The notes under the pieces are model-generated. The model was given only the letters and a program-made list of their open reading frames with translations. It was not told the DNA's origin and made no database searches. From Chloroflexota bacterium (GTDB taxonomy: Bacteria; Chloroflexota; Anaerolineae; B4-G1; SLSP01), in assembly GCA_029555965.1 (NCBI GenBank), contig JAKQHY010000136.1, positions 1 to 64,000 of the forward strand: a stretch of 64,000 bases of DNA, in the 5' to 3' direction. Positions within the stretch are counted from its first letter, which is position 1; each line of letters opens with the position of its first letter. Shown here in pieces: positions 31,184 through 39,482 of the stretch. Position numbers and translations under genes: made by a program.

Positions 31184-31756
31184 CTACAGCCAACGGACAA
31201 TCTCCAGCACGACCCCGGCAGCCGCCAGCGCGGTCGCGGCGGGCATTTCATGTTCCGGGCGGCCCGGGCCGGAGATGGTGACGGGCCGCGCCGCCAACAC
31301 ATCGGTCATGGCCGGCAGCAGCGTCAACAGTTGCTGCCGGGCGACGAGCACGGTGATCCCAAAGATGGCCATCGTGATCCCGCCGCCGACCATCCCGGCA
31401 GTGTCATAGCGCAAGGCCAACGCGGCCAGCAAGGCGGCGTCTGCGCCACCCCACCAGCCGTAGGCCCAGGCCACAAGGCCGGCACTCAGCACCAGGGCCG
31501 GGGCGCTGTTTCCGGTGAGCCAGCCCACGCCAATGATTGCCGGCAGCATTAGCGGCGCGGCCTCTTTGCGCCACGGCCACCAGACACAGAGGCCGACCAC
31601 CGGCCACCACCAGGGATTACGATGCAGCAAACTGAGCGCGCAGATCAAGAGCAGCGGCCAGAGACTCAAGGCGCGGCGGCGCAGGTCTTGCCAGGCTACC
31701 ACACCGTAAGCCGCGCCCAAGGCCAGGGAGATACCGAGGTGCAGCCAGGTAGGCAT
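31184..31756 (-). CDS. A24-type prepilin peptidase (TadV/CpaA-like)
   Basis: The 190-residue protein is almost entirely hydrophobic. It carries the two Asp motifs of type IV prepilin peptidases: AWQDLRRRALSLWP (Asp about 24) and WWGGADAALL (Asp about 106, in the GxGD-like position). The lack of the large N-terminal Cys domain is usual for the Tad-type enzyme. It would cleave the Flp and TadE-type leaders in the inner membrane. ATG 31756 follows AAGGAG. Confidence 0.75.
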   Translation of the reverse strand: MPTWLHLGISLALGAAYGVVAWQDLRRRALSLWPLLLICALSLLHRNPWWWPVVGLCVWWPWRKEAAPLMLPAIIGVGWLTGNSAPALVLSAGLVAWAYGWWGGADAALLAALALRYDTAGMVGGGITMAIFGITVLVARQQLLTLLPAMTDVLAARPVTISGPGRPEHEMPAATALAAAGVVLEIVRWL

Positions 31757-31764
31757 CGCACTCC

Positions 31765-33204
31765 TTACGGCACGCCCACCGGCTGCACTTCGATGACCGG
31801 CACGCCGACTGGGCCGTAGCTGCCGGTGGTACACTGATTGCCATTGGCATCCGCGCCGACCTGCGTGGCGATGAACCAGGGGATCACCGGTTGGTAGCCC
31901 AGCAAACTCAGGTTGTATTTCTGCCAGCCTTCAGTCTTACTCTCCCACTTGTACTCCGTGCAGACTTCGATTTTGTAATAGTCGGGGGTGGCGCAGTTAC
32001 TGTAGGACAGGCCGGTCGGCGGACTCTCCCGCCAGAAGCAGTCGCTCCATTTCCGGGTGGCGCACACCATTTCGTCGTACTTGAAGGTGTATTCGGGATA
32101 CCACCAGGTGGTGAGCGTCACGTCGTAGGCGGGCATATCCAGGCTGGCGACACGCGTATCACAATCGCAGTCCTGATCCTGACAGGCCGGATTCCAGCGC
32201 GTGCCGAATTCCTCCAACCCATACGAACTGGTCTGGAACGTGTGCTCGATGCTGTAATCGTGGTAGATGGCGGTGCCGCCGTTCCACTCCCGGTCGGCAA
32301 TGGCCCAGGTTACCTCGTGTTCCGGCGTGAAGCCAAAGATCGCGCCGCGGGTGGGATTCCAGTGCCGCCAGGCGACGCCAATCTGGTAGTTGACGCGCGT
32401 GCCATTGGTGGTCTGGCCCACCGGCGCGGGACATTCCGGCAAGTCGTCGTCCGGATACCGCGCGCCGTAGTCCACCGTACACGGCCGGGCTTTGGTGGCC
32501 GAGAATTGTTCCAAATCGGGCGCGCCGCCGTACCAGAGTTTGGTCGGCAGGCCCACGAGGCTGCGCGGCCAGGGGTAGCGCCGCACAATGGCGCCAGGGA
32601 TACAGGCCTCGGCGAACAAATCCCAGCCCGGCCAGTCGTCGCAGCCCTGCATGAGTACGCCGTTTTCAAAGCGGGGTACGATGTCACACGGCCAGGTGCG
32701 CGCCTGGGGCGTCACGACGGCGCGCGGCGTAGGCGTCACCGGGGTACATTCCCCGGCAGCGGCGCAACGCGAGCGGGCCGGATAAGTGGCCGGGTAGCCG
32801 AGGGCGGGATTGGGTACGACCCACGTCCAGATGATGGCGTAGCCCGTGCCGCCGCAGCCGGTTTCCCCGGCGCCGCCGCCGTGTTCGCCGCCCACCTGGA
32901 CACATTGCACACTCCAATAGCCATCCCCCGGCCCTAACGCGGCGGGCGGGGCCGGCGTCCCGGCCGGCGGCGGGGTCGCGCCGGGATTGTCCGGCGGGGT
33001 ATCCGGGGGCGGTTGAGTAGCGCCCGGCGGCGGCGTGGGATTGGGCTGGGTGCCGCTGTCGCCGGGTTGGCCGGTACAAAAGCGAAAACACGGGGGCGCG
33101 GGATTACACGTCCCACACCCCTCTTGCGCACCGACCAGCAACGTCACAGCCCACAGCAGCCATAAGCCCAGGGCGAGTCCCAGGCACCATTGGATTCGTT
33201 TCAT
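31765..33204 (-). CDS. Secreted Cys-rich protein of the Tad locus, 479 aa
   Basis: A signal peptide (KRIQWCLGLALGLWLLWAVTLL) is followed by CGTCNPAPPCFRFC, a Pro/Thr/Gly-rich linker of about 60 residues, and a large beta-rich, Trp- and Cys-rich exported part with about 20 Cys in total. This looks like a disulfide-stabilised surface or pilus-tip protein. No family is recognised. The position between TadG-like pseudopilins and the peptidase gene suggests it belongs to the pilus. ATG 33204 follows TAGGAGG. Confidence 0.7.
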   Translation of the reverse strand: MKRIQWCLGLALGLWLLWAVTLLVGAQEGCGTCNPAPPCFRFCTGQPGDSGTQPNPTPPPGATQPPPDTPPDNPGATPPPAGTPAPPAALGPGDGYWSVQCVQVGGEHGGGAGETGCGGTGYAIIWTWVVPNPALGYPATYPARSRCAAAGECTPVTPTPRAVVTPQARTWPCDIVPRFENGVLMQGCDDWPGWDLFAEACIPGAIVRRYPWPRSLVGLPTKLWYGGAPDLEQFSATKARPCTVDYGARYPDDDLPECPAPVGQTTNGTRVNYQIGVAWRHWNPTRGAIFGFTPEHEVTWAIADREWNGGTAIYHDYSIEHTFQTSSYGLEEFGTRWNPACQDQDCDCDTRVASLDMPAYDVTLTTWWYPEYTFKYDEMVCATRKWSDCFWRESPPTGLSYSNCATPDYYKIEVCTEYKWESKTEGWQKYNLSLLGYQPVIPWFIATQVGADANGNQCTTGSYGPVGVPVIEVQPVGVP

Positions 33205-33278
33205 CCTTGCCTCCTACGGTATAGGTGGGGAGAGCGGTACGAGCCGCCGCTCTCCCCGGTGAAAGTTTTGCTGCGCCG

Positions 33279-33944
33279 TTACGGCGTGGTGTACTCCGGC
33301 AGTTCTGGCAGGACCGTCACGGTCATTTCCGTAACGATCCACCGGGCGGTGGCGGGACGATAGGCCACCTTACCGACCAGCAAGCGGAATGGGACAGGAT
33401 CGGTCCATTCCGGGTGCTCGGCCTGACGGTGCAACTGTGGCCCGGCGACGCCTTCCCAGAAGCCGTAGACACCTACGCTGGTGACACTGACGGACGCGAC
33501 ACACACCATGCCGTCACACTGGAGTTGGCGCGGCCCAAACTCGGCCAGGCGGCGCATCCAGCACTGATAGCCGGCAGCCACGCAGTCCGGGTGGGGTTCT
33601 GTGCCCCAGGCAATCCACACAGTATCGGTGGTCACGTTCGTGAGGCCGGCGGAGAGAGCGGCTTGGGTGGCGGGATACTGGCTGAGGTCACTCCCATAGT
33701 CGGGAATGGCGTCGGCCAGGTACACGGCCTGCATGAAGGTCTCCCAGGCGGCCTCCGTGTCCAGTTCCGGTGTCGGCGGTACGGTGGCGGTGGGCGCGGG
33801 TGTACCGGTGGGCGCCAGCGTCGGCAGAGCCTGGGGCTTGTCCGGCGCCACGCCGCGGCCTAGCAAACCCAGGCCACTCAACCCCAGCACGCTGACAACG
33901 ACCAGGGCCAATACTCCGGCGGGTTTCAAGTTTTTCATAGTCAT
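33279..33944 (-). CDS. Membrane-anchored exported protein, 221 aa
   Basis: One N-terminal membrane segment (GVLALVVVSVLGLSGLGLLG), a Thr/Pro linker (TLAPTGTPAPTATVPPTPEL) and a folded extracytoplasmic part with several Cys. It may start at ATG 33944 or, two codons on, at 33938. It is in the Tad locus; no family is recognised. Confidence 0.7.
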   Translation of the reverse strand: MTMKNLKPAGVLALVVVSVLGLSGLGLLGRGVAPDKPQALPTLAPTGTPAPTATVPPTPELDTEAAWETFMQAVYLADAIPDYGSDLSQYPATQAALSAGLTNVTTDTVWIAWGTEPHPDCVAAGYQCWMRRLAEFGPRQLQCDGMVCVASVSVTSVGVYGFWEGVAGPQLHRQAEHPEWTDPVPFRLLVGKVAYRPATARWIVTEMTVTVLPELPEYTTP

Positions 33945-33973
33945 CGCTCCTTCACGATCAAGTTAGTTGGGGG

Positions 33974-34426
33974 CTATTCCCCCGCGCTCACGACGCCCCA
34001 CGCGGGGCGTTCGACGGCGCGGACGGTGGCCCGAAACCCGGTCACGCCGAACATGCGCAGAAAAACTGGCTCGATCTGCGTATACCCTTCCGCGACAATC
34101 TGTTGGGTGGCGTTTTCTTCGCGAACATACACACTGGTCAGGTACAAGTCCGGGTCGTTCCAGGCAGCGTAGTTGAAGGCCGTTTGGGGCGCCTCCGGCA
34201 GTTTCAGCACCATGCGCCCGGTGTCCTGGAACACTTGCGGATCAATCTCCGAGGCGGCGGCGACACAGCCGGCCGAAGCGGCCCAGCGGGCGCGCATATA
34301 CTGCTGCCACATGATGCCGCCGTCGAACACCAACCCGGTCAGCGCCAAAAACAGCGGCAGCAAAATCGCCACCCACACCAACACCTGGCCGCGCTCCCGG
34401 CGCGGGATCGGTTTCAGTTTACTCAT
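33974..34426 (-). CDS. TadG/TadE-like pseudopilin
   Basis: The 150-residue product starts with a basic stretch and RGQVLVWVAILLPLFLALTG, the single N-terminal membrane helix of TadE/TadG-like proteins, followed by a small exported domain. It would sit in the inner membrane as a minor pilin or assembly factor. The ribosome site (GGAGGTG) abuts a heptamer tandem array. Confidence 0.75.
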   Translation of the reverse strand: MSKLKPIPRRERGQVLVWVAILLPLFLALTGLVFDGGIMWQQYMRARWAASAGCVAAASEIDPQVFQDTGRMVLKLPEAPQTAFNYAAWNDPDLYLTSVYVREENATQQIVAEGYTQIEPVFLRMFGVTGFRATVRAVERPAWGVVSAGE

Positions 34427-34438
34427 CGTTCACCTCCA

Positions 34439-34525
34439 GGATGCAGGATGCAAGATGCAGGATACAGGATGCAGGATGCAGGATGCAGGATTCTTGCCTC
34501 TTGCTTCTTGCCTCTTGCCTCTTGC
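34439..34525. repeat. Heptamer tandem arrays (GGATGCA and CTTGCCT)
   Basis: About seven copies of GGATGCA with variants, followed by about five copies of CTTGCCT, fill the space between two pilin genes. They resemble the short tandemly repeated repetitive (STRR) heptamers of cyanobacteria. Copy number is likely to vary between strains. Confidence 0.8.
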
Positions 34526-34942
34526 TCACCACTTGGCCTTCCACTTGTAGGTGGGCATCAGCGTCTGGGAGCAGATATTTGTCGGGATGAGCCGGTCGCC
34601 GAAAGGCACGGGCGGGGCGGGCACGGGATAGCAAACCTGCACCTGCACATTCGTCCCGCGGCCCCACACGTCTGCCGCCACCGTCACCTGGGCAGTCTCC
34701 GGGTTAACGCCGAAGCCGGCCAGGGTATAGCGCGGGGCGGTATAGCCCTGCCACACGCCGCGCTGCCCATTGACGGTTGCAATCGCGTGGCGCGCGCCGG
34801 ACCAGGCAGCGGCCTGTGTCGCCAGCTTGACGTAAAAGGCTTGCCCGAAGGCAATCACCCCGGCCACCAACAGCAACAGCAGCGGCAGCACGAGGACAAA
34901 TTCTACGTAGCTTTGACCCGGGCGTTTTTTCCGTCCTAACAT
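34526..34942 (-). CDS. TadE-like pseudopilin
   Basis: The 138-residue product starts MLGRKKRPGQSYVEFVLVLP: the RxxGQxxVEF motif before a membrane helix is the mark of TadE proteins (prepilin peptidase substrates). A small exported domain with two Cys follows. ATG 34942 follows GAGGTG. Confidence 0.8.
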   Translation of the reverse strand: MLGRKKRPGQSYVEFVLVLPLLLLLVAGVIAFGQAFYVKLATQAAAWSGARHAIATVNGQRGVWQGYTAPRYTLAGFGVNPETAQVTVAADVWGRGTNVQVQVCYPVPAPPVPFGDRLIPTNICSQTLMPTYKWKAKW

Positions 34943-34950
34943 AGCGCACC

Positions 34951-35388
34951 TCACTCAAACGTGTCCGGCGGGCCGGGGTAGAACTCTTCCAGCCGGAAGA
35001 AGGCGCTGGCCTGCAAGTCCAGATCCATTCCCCCGCTCATCAGCGCGCCCAGGCCGGTCGGCCAGCGATAGGGTACGCGGGTCGTGCCCTGAATGGAACG
35101 GCGTTGGCGATCAACTTCCAGGCGGAATGGGCGGCTAAATTCGCGTTGGGTGGACATCTGCCCTAATCCGGTGGCCAGGATACTGTTAAACACTGCATGT
35201 CCTTCCTGGGGAGAGCGGCCCACGGCCACCTGGCGCGCGCCCTCAAAGGTGGCCGTGGACACGATGGTGCGCGCCCACCAAAAGTAGGCGAACTCCCAAA
35301 TCAAGAGGGTACAGAGCAAGACGCCCGGCAGCACAATGATGAACTCCGTGAAGGCTTGCCCCCGCAACGGTCGCGCGCGCCGTAACAT
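34951..35388 (-). CDS. TadE-like pseudopilin
   Basis: The 145-residue product starts MLRRARPLRGQAFTEFIIVL: GQAFTEF is the TadE-type processing motif before the membrane helix. It is followed by a FEGARQVAVGR stretch typical of TadE proteins. ATG 35388 is chosen; the frame to 35562 overlaps the Flp pilin gene. It lies 8 bp upstream of 34526..34942. Confidence 0.8.
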   Translation of the reverse strand: MLRRARPLRGQAFTEFIIVLPGVLLCTLLIWEFAYFWWARTIVSTATFEGARQVAVGRSPQEGHAVFNSILATGLGQMSTQREFSRPFRLEVDRQRRSIQGTTRVPYRWPTGLGALMSGGMDLDLQASAFFRLEEFYPGPPDTFE

Positions 35389-35396
35389 CGTCCCCC

Positions 35397-35552
35397 CTAC
35401 GGCAGCGCGTTGATGCGGCCTTGCTGCCGTTGGTAGACGTTTCCGACGAGCTGGATCGTCGCCACCACGATGGCGGCGATGGCCAACACGGCGGCCAAAA
35501 TCACGACGTATTCGGTGTAGCCCTGTCCTTGCCGATTCTGCTTGCGTAACAT
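35397..35552 (-). CDS. Flp-type pilin
   Basis: The 51-residue product (MLRKQNRQGQGYTEYVVILA) has the short basic leader, GQGYTEY cleavage region and one hydrophobic helix of Flp/Fap pilins, the major subunit of Tad pili. ATG 35552 follows AAGGAG. The prepilin peptidase 31184..31756 would cleave it after the Gly. Confidence 0.75.
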   Translation of the reverse strand: MLRKQNRQGQGYTEYVVILAAVLAIAAIVVATIQLVGNVYQRQQGRINALP

Positions 35553-35577
35553 CTGCGATCATCTCCTTTGCGGTAAA

Positions 35578-35886
35578 CTAAAAAGTCAAACCAGACGCCG
35601 GGCGCCCGTTTTGCTGTAATGCCAACGTGACCGTGGGTAAATCGTCAATGATAAACACATTGCTACACCGCTGGCGCGGCCACACCGCCAGCAGCACATC
35701 CCCGTCGCGCCAACGCGCGAGTAACCGGCGCTTATCCGGGAGGGTCTGGGCCAGATAGAGATTGCCGCCGGGCGTCACCAGGAGGAACGGCGTGGTAGGC
35801 GCACCGTAGGGAAACTCCGGCTCCAGACTGGCTAACTGGAACCCCCCCGCCTGTAACGCGGTCAATTTCGCCTGACTGCTCACCAT
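35578..35886 (-). CDS. Hypothetical protein, 102 aa
   Basis: A small soluble beta-rich protein (FQLASLEPEFPYGAPTTPFL, then YLAQTLPDKRRLLARWRDGD). It shares one base with the start/stop of TadC and lies just ahead of the pilin gene. No family is recognised. Confidence 0.65.
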   Translation of the reverse strand: MVSSQAKLTALQAGGFQLASLEPEFPYGAPTTPFLLVTPGGNLYLAQTLPDKRRLLARWRDGDVLLAVWPRQRCSNVFIIDDLPTVTLALQQNGRPASGLTF

Positions 35887-36794
35887 TACCCTCCCAACAC
35901 CTGCATCATCTGCACCGCGCCGGGGGCAATGAGGATCAGCGCTATGGCAATGATGGCGAAGAAGGCCGGGATCACCATCATCACGGCATTTTTGTACCCC
36001 CGCTCAGTGAGGATCAACCGGATGCGGATGCGGGCGTCCTGGGACATCCGCCGCAGCGTTTGGGCAATCCCCCCGCCGCCCATCTCGTAGGCGGCCTTGA
36101 GCCGTTCCGTGACGCGCACGATTTCGGGCAAGCGCCCATTGCGCTCGCCGGCGTGATCCAGCGCCGCGGGAAAGTCGCCGGTGACGGCATACTCGCCGGC
36201 GATCTGGCGCATCTCCGCGATCCACGCGCCGCCCGGTCGTTGCGCCAAATCGCGCAGGGACACCGGCAGAGCATAGCCGGCGGCGACATAGATCGCCAGC
36301 CGGTCGAGGGTGGAGGCCGCGTCGAGCGTCAATTGTTCCTGGCGTTGGGCGATGGTATTGTTGATCGTCTTTTGCGGCATCACAAAGCCCAACGCGCCGA
36401 CGCCCAGGGCTAATGGCAGGACAAAGCCCAATGCGCCCGCGCCGACCAGCAAGGATAGCACCAGGCCAAACAGCCCGACCATCCCCGCGAAGATAGCGGC
36501 AGTGAACAACTGGTAGCCCAGCACATTTTCCGGTGAGGTGAACGGGGACGGATACGCGGCCTGGGCCAGGCGCGTGGCGAGGTCAGTTTGCTGGGCTTGC
36601 ATGTCGCGGCGGCCAATCCGGGACAACCGCTGGGCCGCCGGGACGAAGAAGGTGGTCAACAGCCGGTCGGCCAGCGGGCGCGTATCGGCTTGGAGCAGTT
36701 GCACCCGCGCACGGCGCGGCGCGAGCGCGTTAACGGTTAACACCGCGCCCCCGGCGGCGATTAAGGCGAACAGTAAAATCATTGGGGTAGACAT
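35886..36794 (-). CDS. tadC: TadC-like inner-membrane platform protein
   Basis: The 302-residue product has the type II secretion F-domain layout: N-terminal membrane segment, cytoplasmic helical domain (LDRLAIYVAAGYALPVSLRD, then YEMGGGGIAQTLRRMSQDAR) and C-terminal membrane segment. It follows TadB by 2 bp. TadB and TadC form the platform on which TadA acts. Confidence 0.8.
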   Translation of the reverse strand: MSTPMILLFALIAAGGAVLTVNALAPRRARVQLLQADTRPLADRLLTTFFVPAAQRLSRIGRRDMQAQQTDLATRLAQAAYPSPFTSPENVLGYQLFTAAIFAGMVGLFGLVLSLLVGAGALGFVLPLALGVGALGFVMPQKTINNTIAQRQEQLTLDAASTLDRLAIYVAAGYALPVSLRDLAQRPGGAWIAEMRQIAGEYAVTGDFPAALDHAGERNGRLPEIVRVTERLKAAYEMGGGGIAQTLRRMSQDARIRIRLILTERGYKNAVMMVIPAFFAIIAIALILIAPGAVQMMQVLGG

Positions 36795-36796
36795 GG

Positions 36797-37696
36797 TTAA
36801 GCTCCCTTAGCTCCCACCGGAATCTCTTTGACTTCCAAATCCAGGCCCTTGCTGGCCATGCGGCGGCTCAGAACGTAGGACACGACGGAAAACACCATCG
36901 CGACCAGCACGACGATCTGGCCCAAAGTGGTGCTATAGAACCCGCCCTCATACTCGTGCATCCAGGGGGCGACCTTGACGAGCAGAAAGAAGCCCACCGG
37001 CGCGAGACTGACAATCATAGCTTCCAACCGCGCCTGGCTCTGCTTGGCGGCGATTTCCTTGCGCAGCGCGGTCTGCTCGCGGATCATATTCTCCAGGCCG
37101 AGCAAGACTTCGCCGGCGTTGCCGCCCTGCTGCGCTTTGAGGGTCAGGGCTTCGACGACCATATTCAGGTAGGGGTCGTGACGACGGTCCAGGATGGGCG
37201 CGAAGGCGGCGTCCAGTTCTTCGCCCAGGTCGTGGCGGCCGGCGGCCTCGCGGAAATCGGCGGCGGCGGGGTCGGGGCCGTTGTCTACCGCGTTGCGCAT
37301 GGCGTCGCGCAGCGCGCCGGTGGCCGCAAAGCCCTCGCGCATCAGGGACACCACTTCGGCCAAACTCTCCGCGTAGGCTTTCTTGTAGGCTTCGCGTTTC
37401 CCCTCCAGGCTCTGCCACAAGAGCAGCGGGACAATGACCATGCCCACGAGCGCCAGGACGGGTGTGCCGAGGATCACGGCGATCAGCCCCACCAGTAATA
37501 CGCCGCCCAGACAAGTCAGCGCAAACTCTTTGGCGCTGATCGGTAACTCCGCGGCGGCAAGTTTTTGTTGCAGCCGCATCAGCGGCCCCAGTTGCGCCGC
37601 TTGCAGGCGCGTGGTGCGCGGAAATACCAACGCCGCAAACGCCAGAAAGATGCCGGCGGCGCCGATCAAACCGGGAAGCAGTAACGTGGGATCCAT
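36797..37696 (-). CDS. tadB: TadB-like inner-membrane platform protein
   Basis: The 299-residue product has an N-terminal membrane segment, the F-domain (YAESLAEVVSLMREGFAATG, LGLENMIREQTALRKEIAAK) and two C-terminal segments. It lies between TadA and TadC with 2-bp gaps, the standard tadABC order. Confidence 0.8.
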   Translation of the reverse strand: MDPTLLLPGLIGAAGIFLAFAALVFPRTTRLQAAQLGPLMRLQQKLAAAELPISAKEFALTCLGGVLLVGLIAVILGTPVLALVGMVIVPLLLWQSLEGKREAYKKAYAESLAEVVSLMREGFAATGALRDAMRNAVDNGPDPAAADFREAAGRHDLGEELDAAFAPILDRRHDPYLNMVVEALTLKAQQGGNAGEVLLGLENMIREQTALRKEIAAKQSQARLEAMIVSLAPVGFFLLVKVAPWMHEYEGGFYSTTLGQIVVLVAMVFSVVSYVLSRRMASKGLDLEVKEIPVGAKGA

Positions 37697-37698
37697 AG

Positions 37699-39060
37699 CT
37701 ATCTCCTGAAGAAGCTCTGCATGAGCGGGACGTTACGTTCCTTCATCACGGCCGCCAGGCGTTCCGGGAAGTACCCCGTCCAGGTCATCCCGTGCCCCTT
37801 GTCCTCAAAGATGCTCTGGACAATCACCCGGTCGCCTTCCATATATTGGCTGGGTGAGATTTCCGCGATGTCGGTGACGAAGCGGCGCTGCACGTTGCCG
37901 AGCAGCACCCGCTTGAGGTACAGCACCAGGTTGAAGGCATCGGCGATCTGTCGCCGCACGGCGAGGGTCGGGACTTCGATGCCCTTCATCAAGTACATGG
38001 TCTCCATCCGCTGGATGATGTCGCGGGTGGAGTTGGCGTGGATGGTGAGCATCTGTCCGTCGTGGCCGGTGTTGGCGGCCGCCAAGACATCCACAATCTC
38101 CGGGCCGCGCGCCTCGCCGGTGATGATCCGGTCAGGACGCATCCGCAGCGCCTCGATGACCAGATCGGCCATCGTGAAGGCTTTTGCTTCTTCGGCCTGG
38201 TCGCGGGTGGTGAGTTGCACCACGTCCGGCTTGGTGATCTGAATCTCCGGTGTATCCTCAACGGTCACGAAGCGGTCGCCCTCATTGGCGGCATTGGCCA
38301 GTGCATTAAGGAAATTCGTCTTGCCGGAGGCCGTGCCCCCGGCGATGACGAGGTTGAGCCGCGCCTGCACCGCCAACTCCAAAAAGGCTTTGGCGGCCGG
38401 GGTGATCGTGCCGAGCCGCTCCAGGTCATCCAACGTGCGCGCCACGAGCCGGTGGCGGCGAATGGTGACGGCCATCGGGATGTTGGCGACGAGGGGTTCC
38501 ATAATCGCGTGCAACCGCGAACCGTCGCGCATTTGGGCGTCGAGCTTGGGTTTGGCGCGGTTGATCTCGCGCCCGCCGGCGATGCGGTTGACGAAGTGCC
38601 GCAATTCCTGGCCGTCGCGGAAGCGCGCCGTAGTCTTGACCTTGCCCTGTTGGGCGTGGATCAGCCAGATGTCCCACGGCCCGTTGCAGATGATTTCTTC
38701 AACGGCTTCGTCGTTGAGGTACGGCGCGAGCGGGCCGTAGCCGAAGATACTGTCCAGCATCTCGCGTACCATTGTGCCAGCCTCGAGGGTGACCGTCTCG
38801 CCATTGGCGCGGGCCTGTGCCAGGGCGGTTTCCACCAGGGGCCGGATGATGGCTTCGGCGGTTTTCAAATCCTCCGCTGAGGGATCGTCAATCTGCGCGG
38901 GCGTCAACTGTCCCTGGATGCGGCTGCGGGCTTCGGTGAGCAGGCCGGCGGTGCGGTCGGCAACGGGCTGTTTGGCGACTTGCGCGGCAATGGCGGCGGC
39001 CGCCGGTGAAAAACCGGGGCCGGCCGGGCGGGAGTGGGTAGGACTAAACGGCAGGCCCAT
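37699..39060 (-). CDS. tadA: TadA/CpaF secretion ATPase
   Basis: The 453-residue product belongs to the type II/IV secretion ATPase family: Walker A GGTASGKTNFLNAL (about residue 240), TVEDTPEIQ (Asp box region), RMRPDRIITGEARGPEIVDVL (Walker B region) and GHDGQMLTIHA. It drives pilin polymerisation at the inner membrane. ATG 39060 follows GGGGAGG; a frame start at 39075 is less likely. Confidence 0.9.
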   Translation of the reverse strand: MGLPFSPTHSRPAGPGFSPAAAAIAAQVAKQPVADRTAGLLTEARSRIQGQLTPAQIDDPSAEDLKTAEAIIRPLVETALAQARANGETVTLEAGTMVREMLDSIFGYGPLAPYLNDEAVEEIICNGPWDIWLIHAQQGKVKTTARFRDGQELRHFVNRIAGGREINRAKPKLDAQMRDGSRLHAIMEPLVANIPMAVTIRRHRLVARTLDDLERLGTITPAAKAFLELAVQARLNLVIAGGTASGKTNFLNALANAANEGDRFVTVEDTPEIQITKPDVVQLTTRDQAEEAKAFTMADLVIEALRMRPDRIITGEARGPEIVDVLAAANTGHDGQMLTIHANSTRDIIQRMETMYLMKGIEVPTLAVRRQIADAFNLVLYLKRVLLGNVQRRFVTDIAEISPSQYMEGDRVIVQSIFEDKGHGMTWTGYFPERLAAVMKERNVPLMQSFFRR

Positions 39061-39472
39061 CGGACCCCTCCCCATTGCGTCGCATGGCGGCCCCCCAGGC
39101 GCGCGCCTGGGCGCCGGCGTCCCAGGTCTGGCGCAGCGCGGTCACATACTGCGTCTGCTGCGCCGACGGGAACTGGTGGGGCGTCACAAAGACGTGCCAG
39201 GCGGCGTCCCAGCCCAGAGCGTCCCCAATGACCGCCTGCACGGTGTACAACGTGATCGGCAGCGGCTCCGTCGCCGGGGGCAGTAAGGCCTGGCTGGTGA
39301 GACATTCCCCGACGGCGGGGACGCGCGGCCATTCCCGCCGATCCCACAGGATGCCGTCCAGGTAGAGATACACGTCAAACGCCAGGTAGTTCCCCAGTTC
39401 TGCCAGCGCCGGACACGGGTTGGCCCGTGTCGCCGGTGGGGTGATAGTAATGGTCAAGATGCCCTCAGCCAT
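39044..39472 (-). CDS. Hypothetical protein, 142 aa
   Basis: A soluble beta-rich protein (LTITITPPATRANPCPALAE, then WDAGAQARAWGAAMRRNGEG). It sits between CpaE and TadA and overlaps the start of TadA by 17 bp. No family is recognised. Confidence 0.65.
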   Translation of the reverse strand: MAEGILTITITPPATRANPCPALAELGNYLAFDVYLYLDGILWDRREWPRVPAVGECLTSQALLPPATEPLPITLYTVQAVIGDALGWDAAWHVFVTPHQFPSAQQTQYVTALRQTWDAGAQARAWGAAMRRNGEGSDGPAV

Positions 39473-39482
39473 AGTTGATCTC

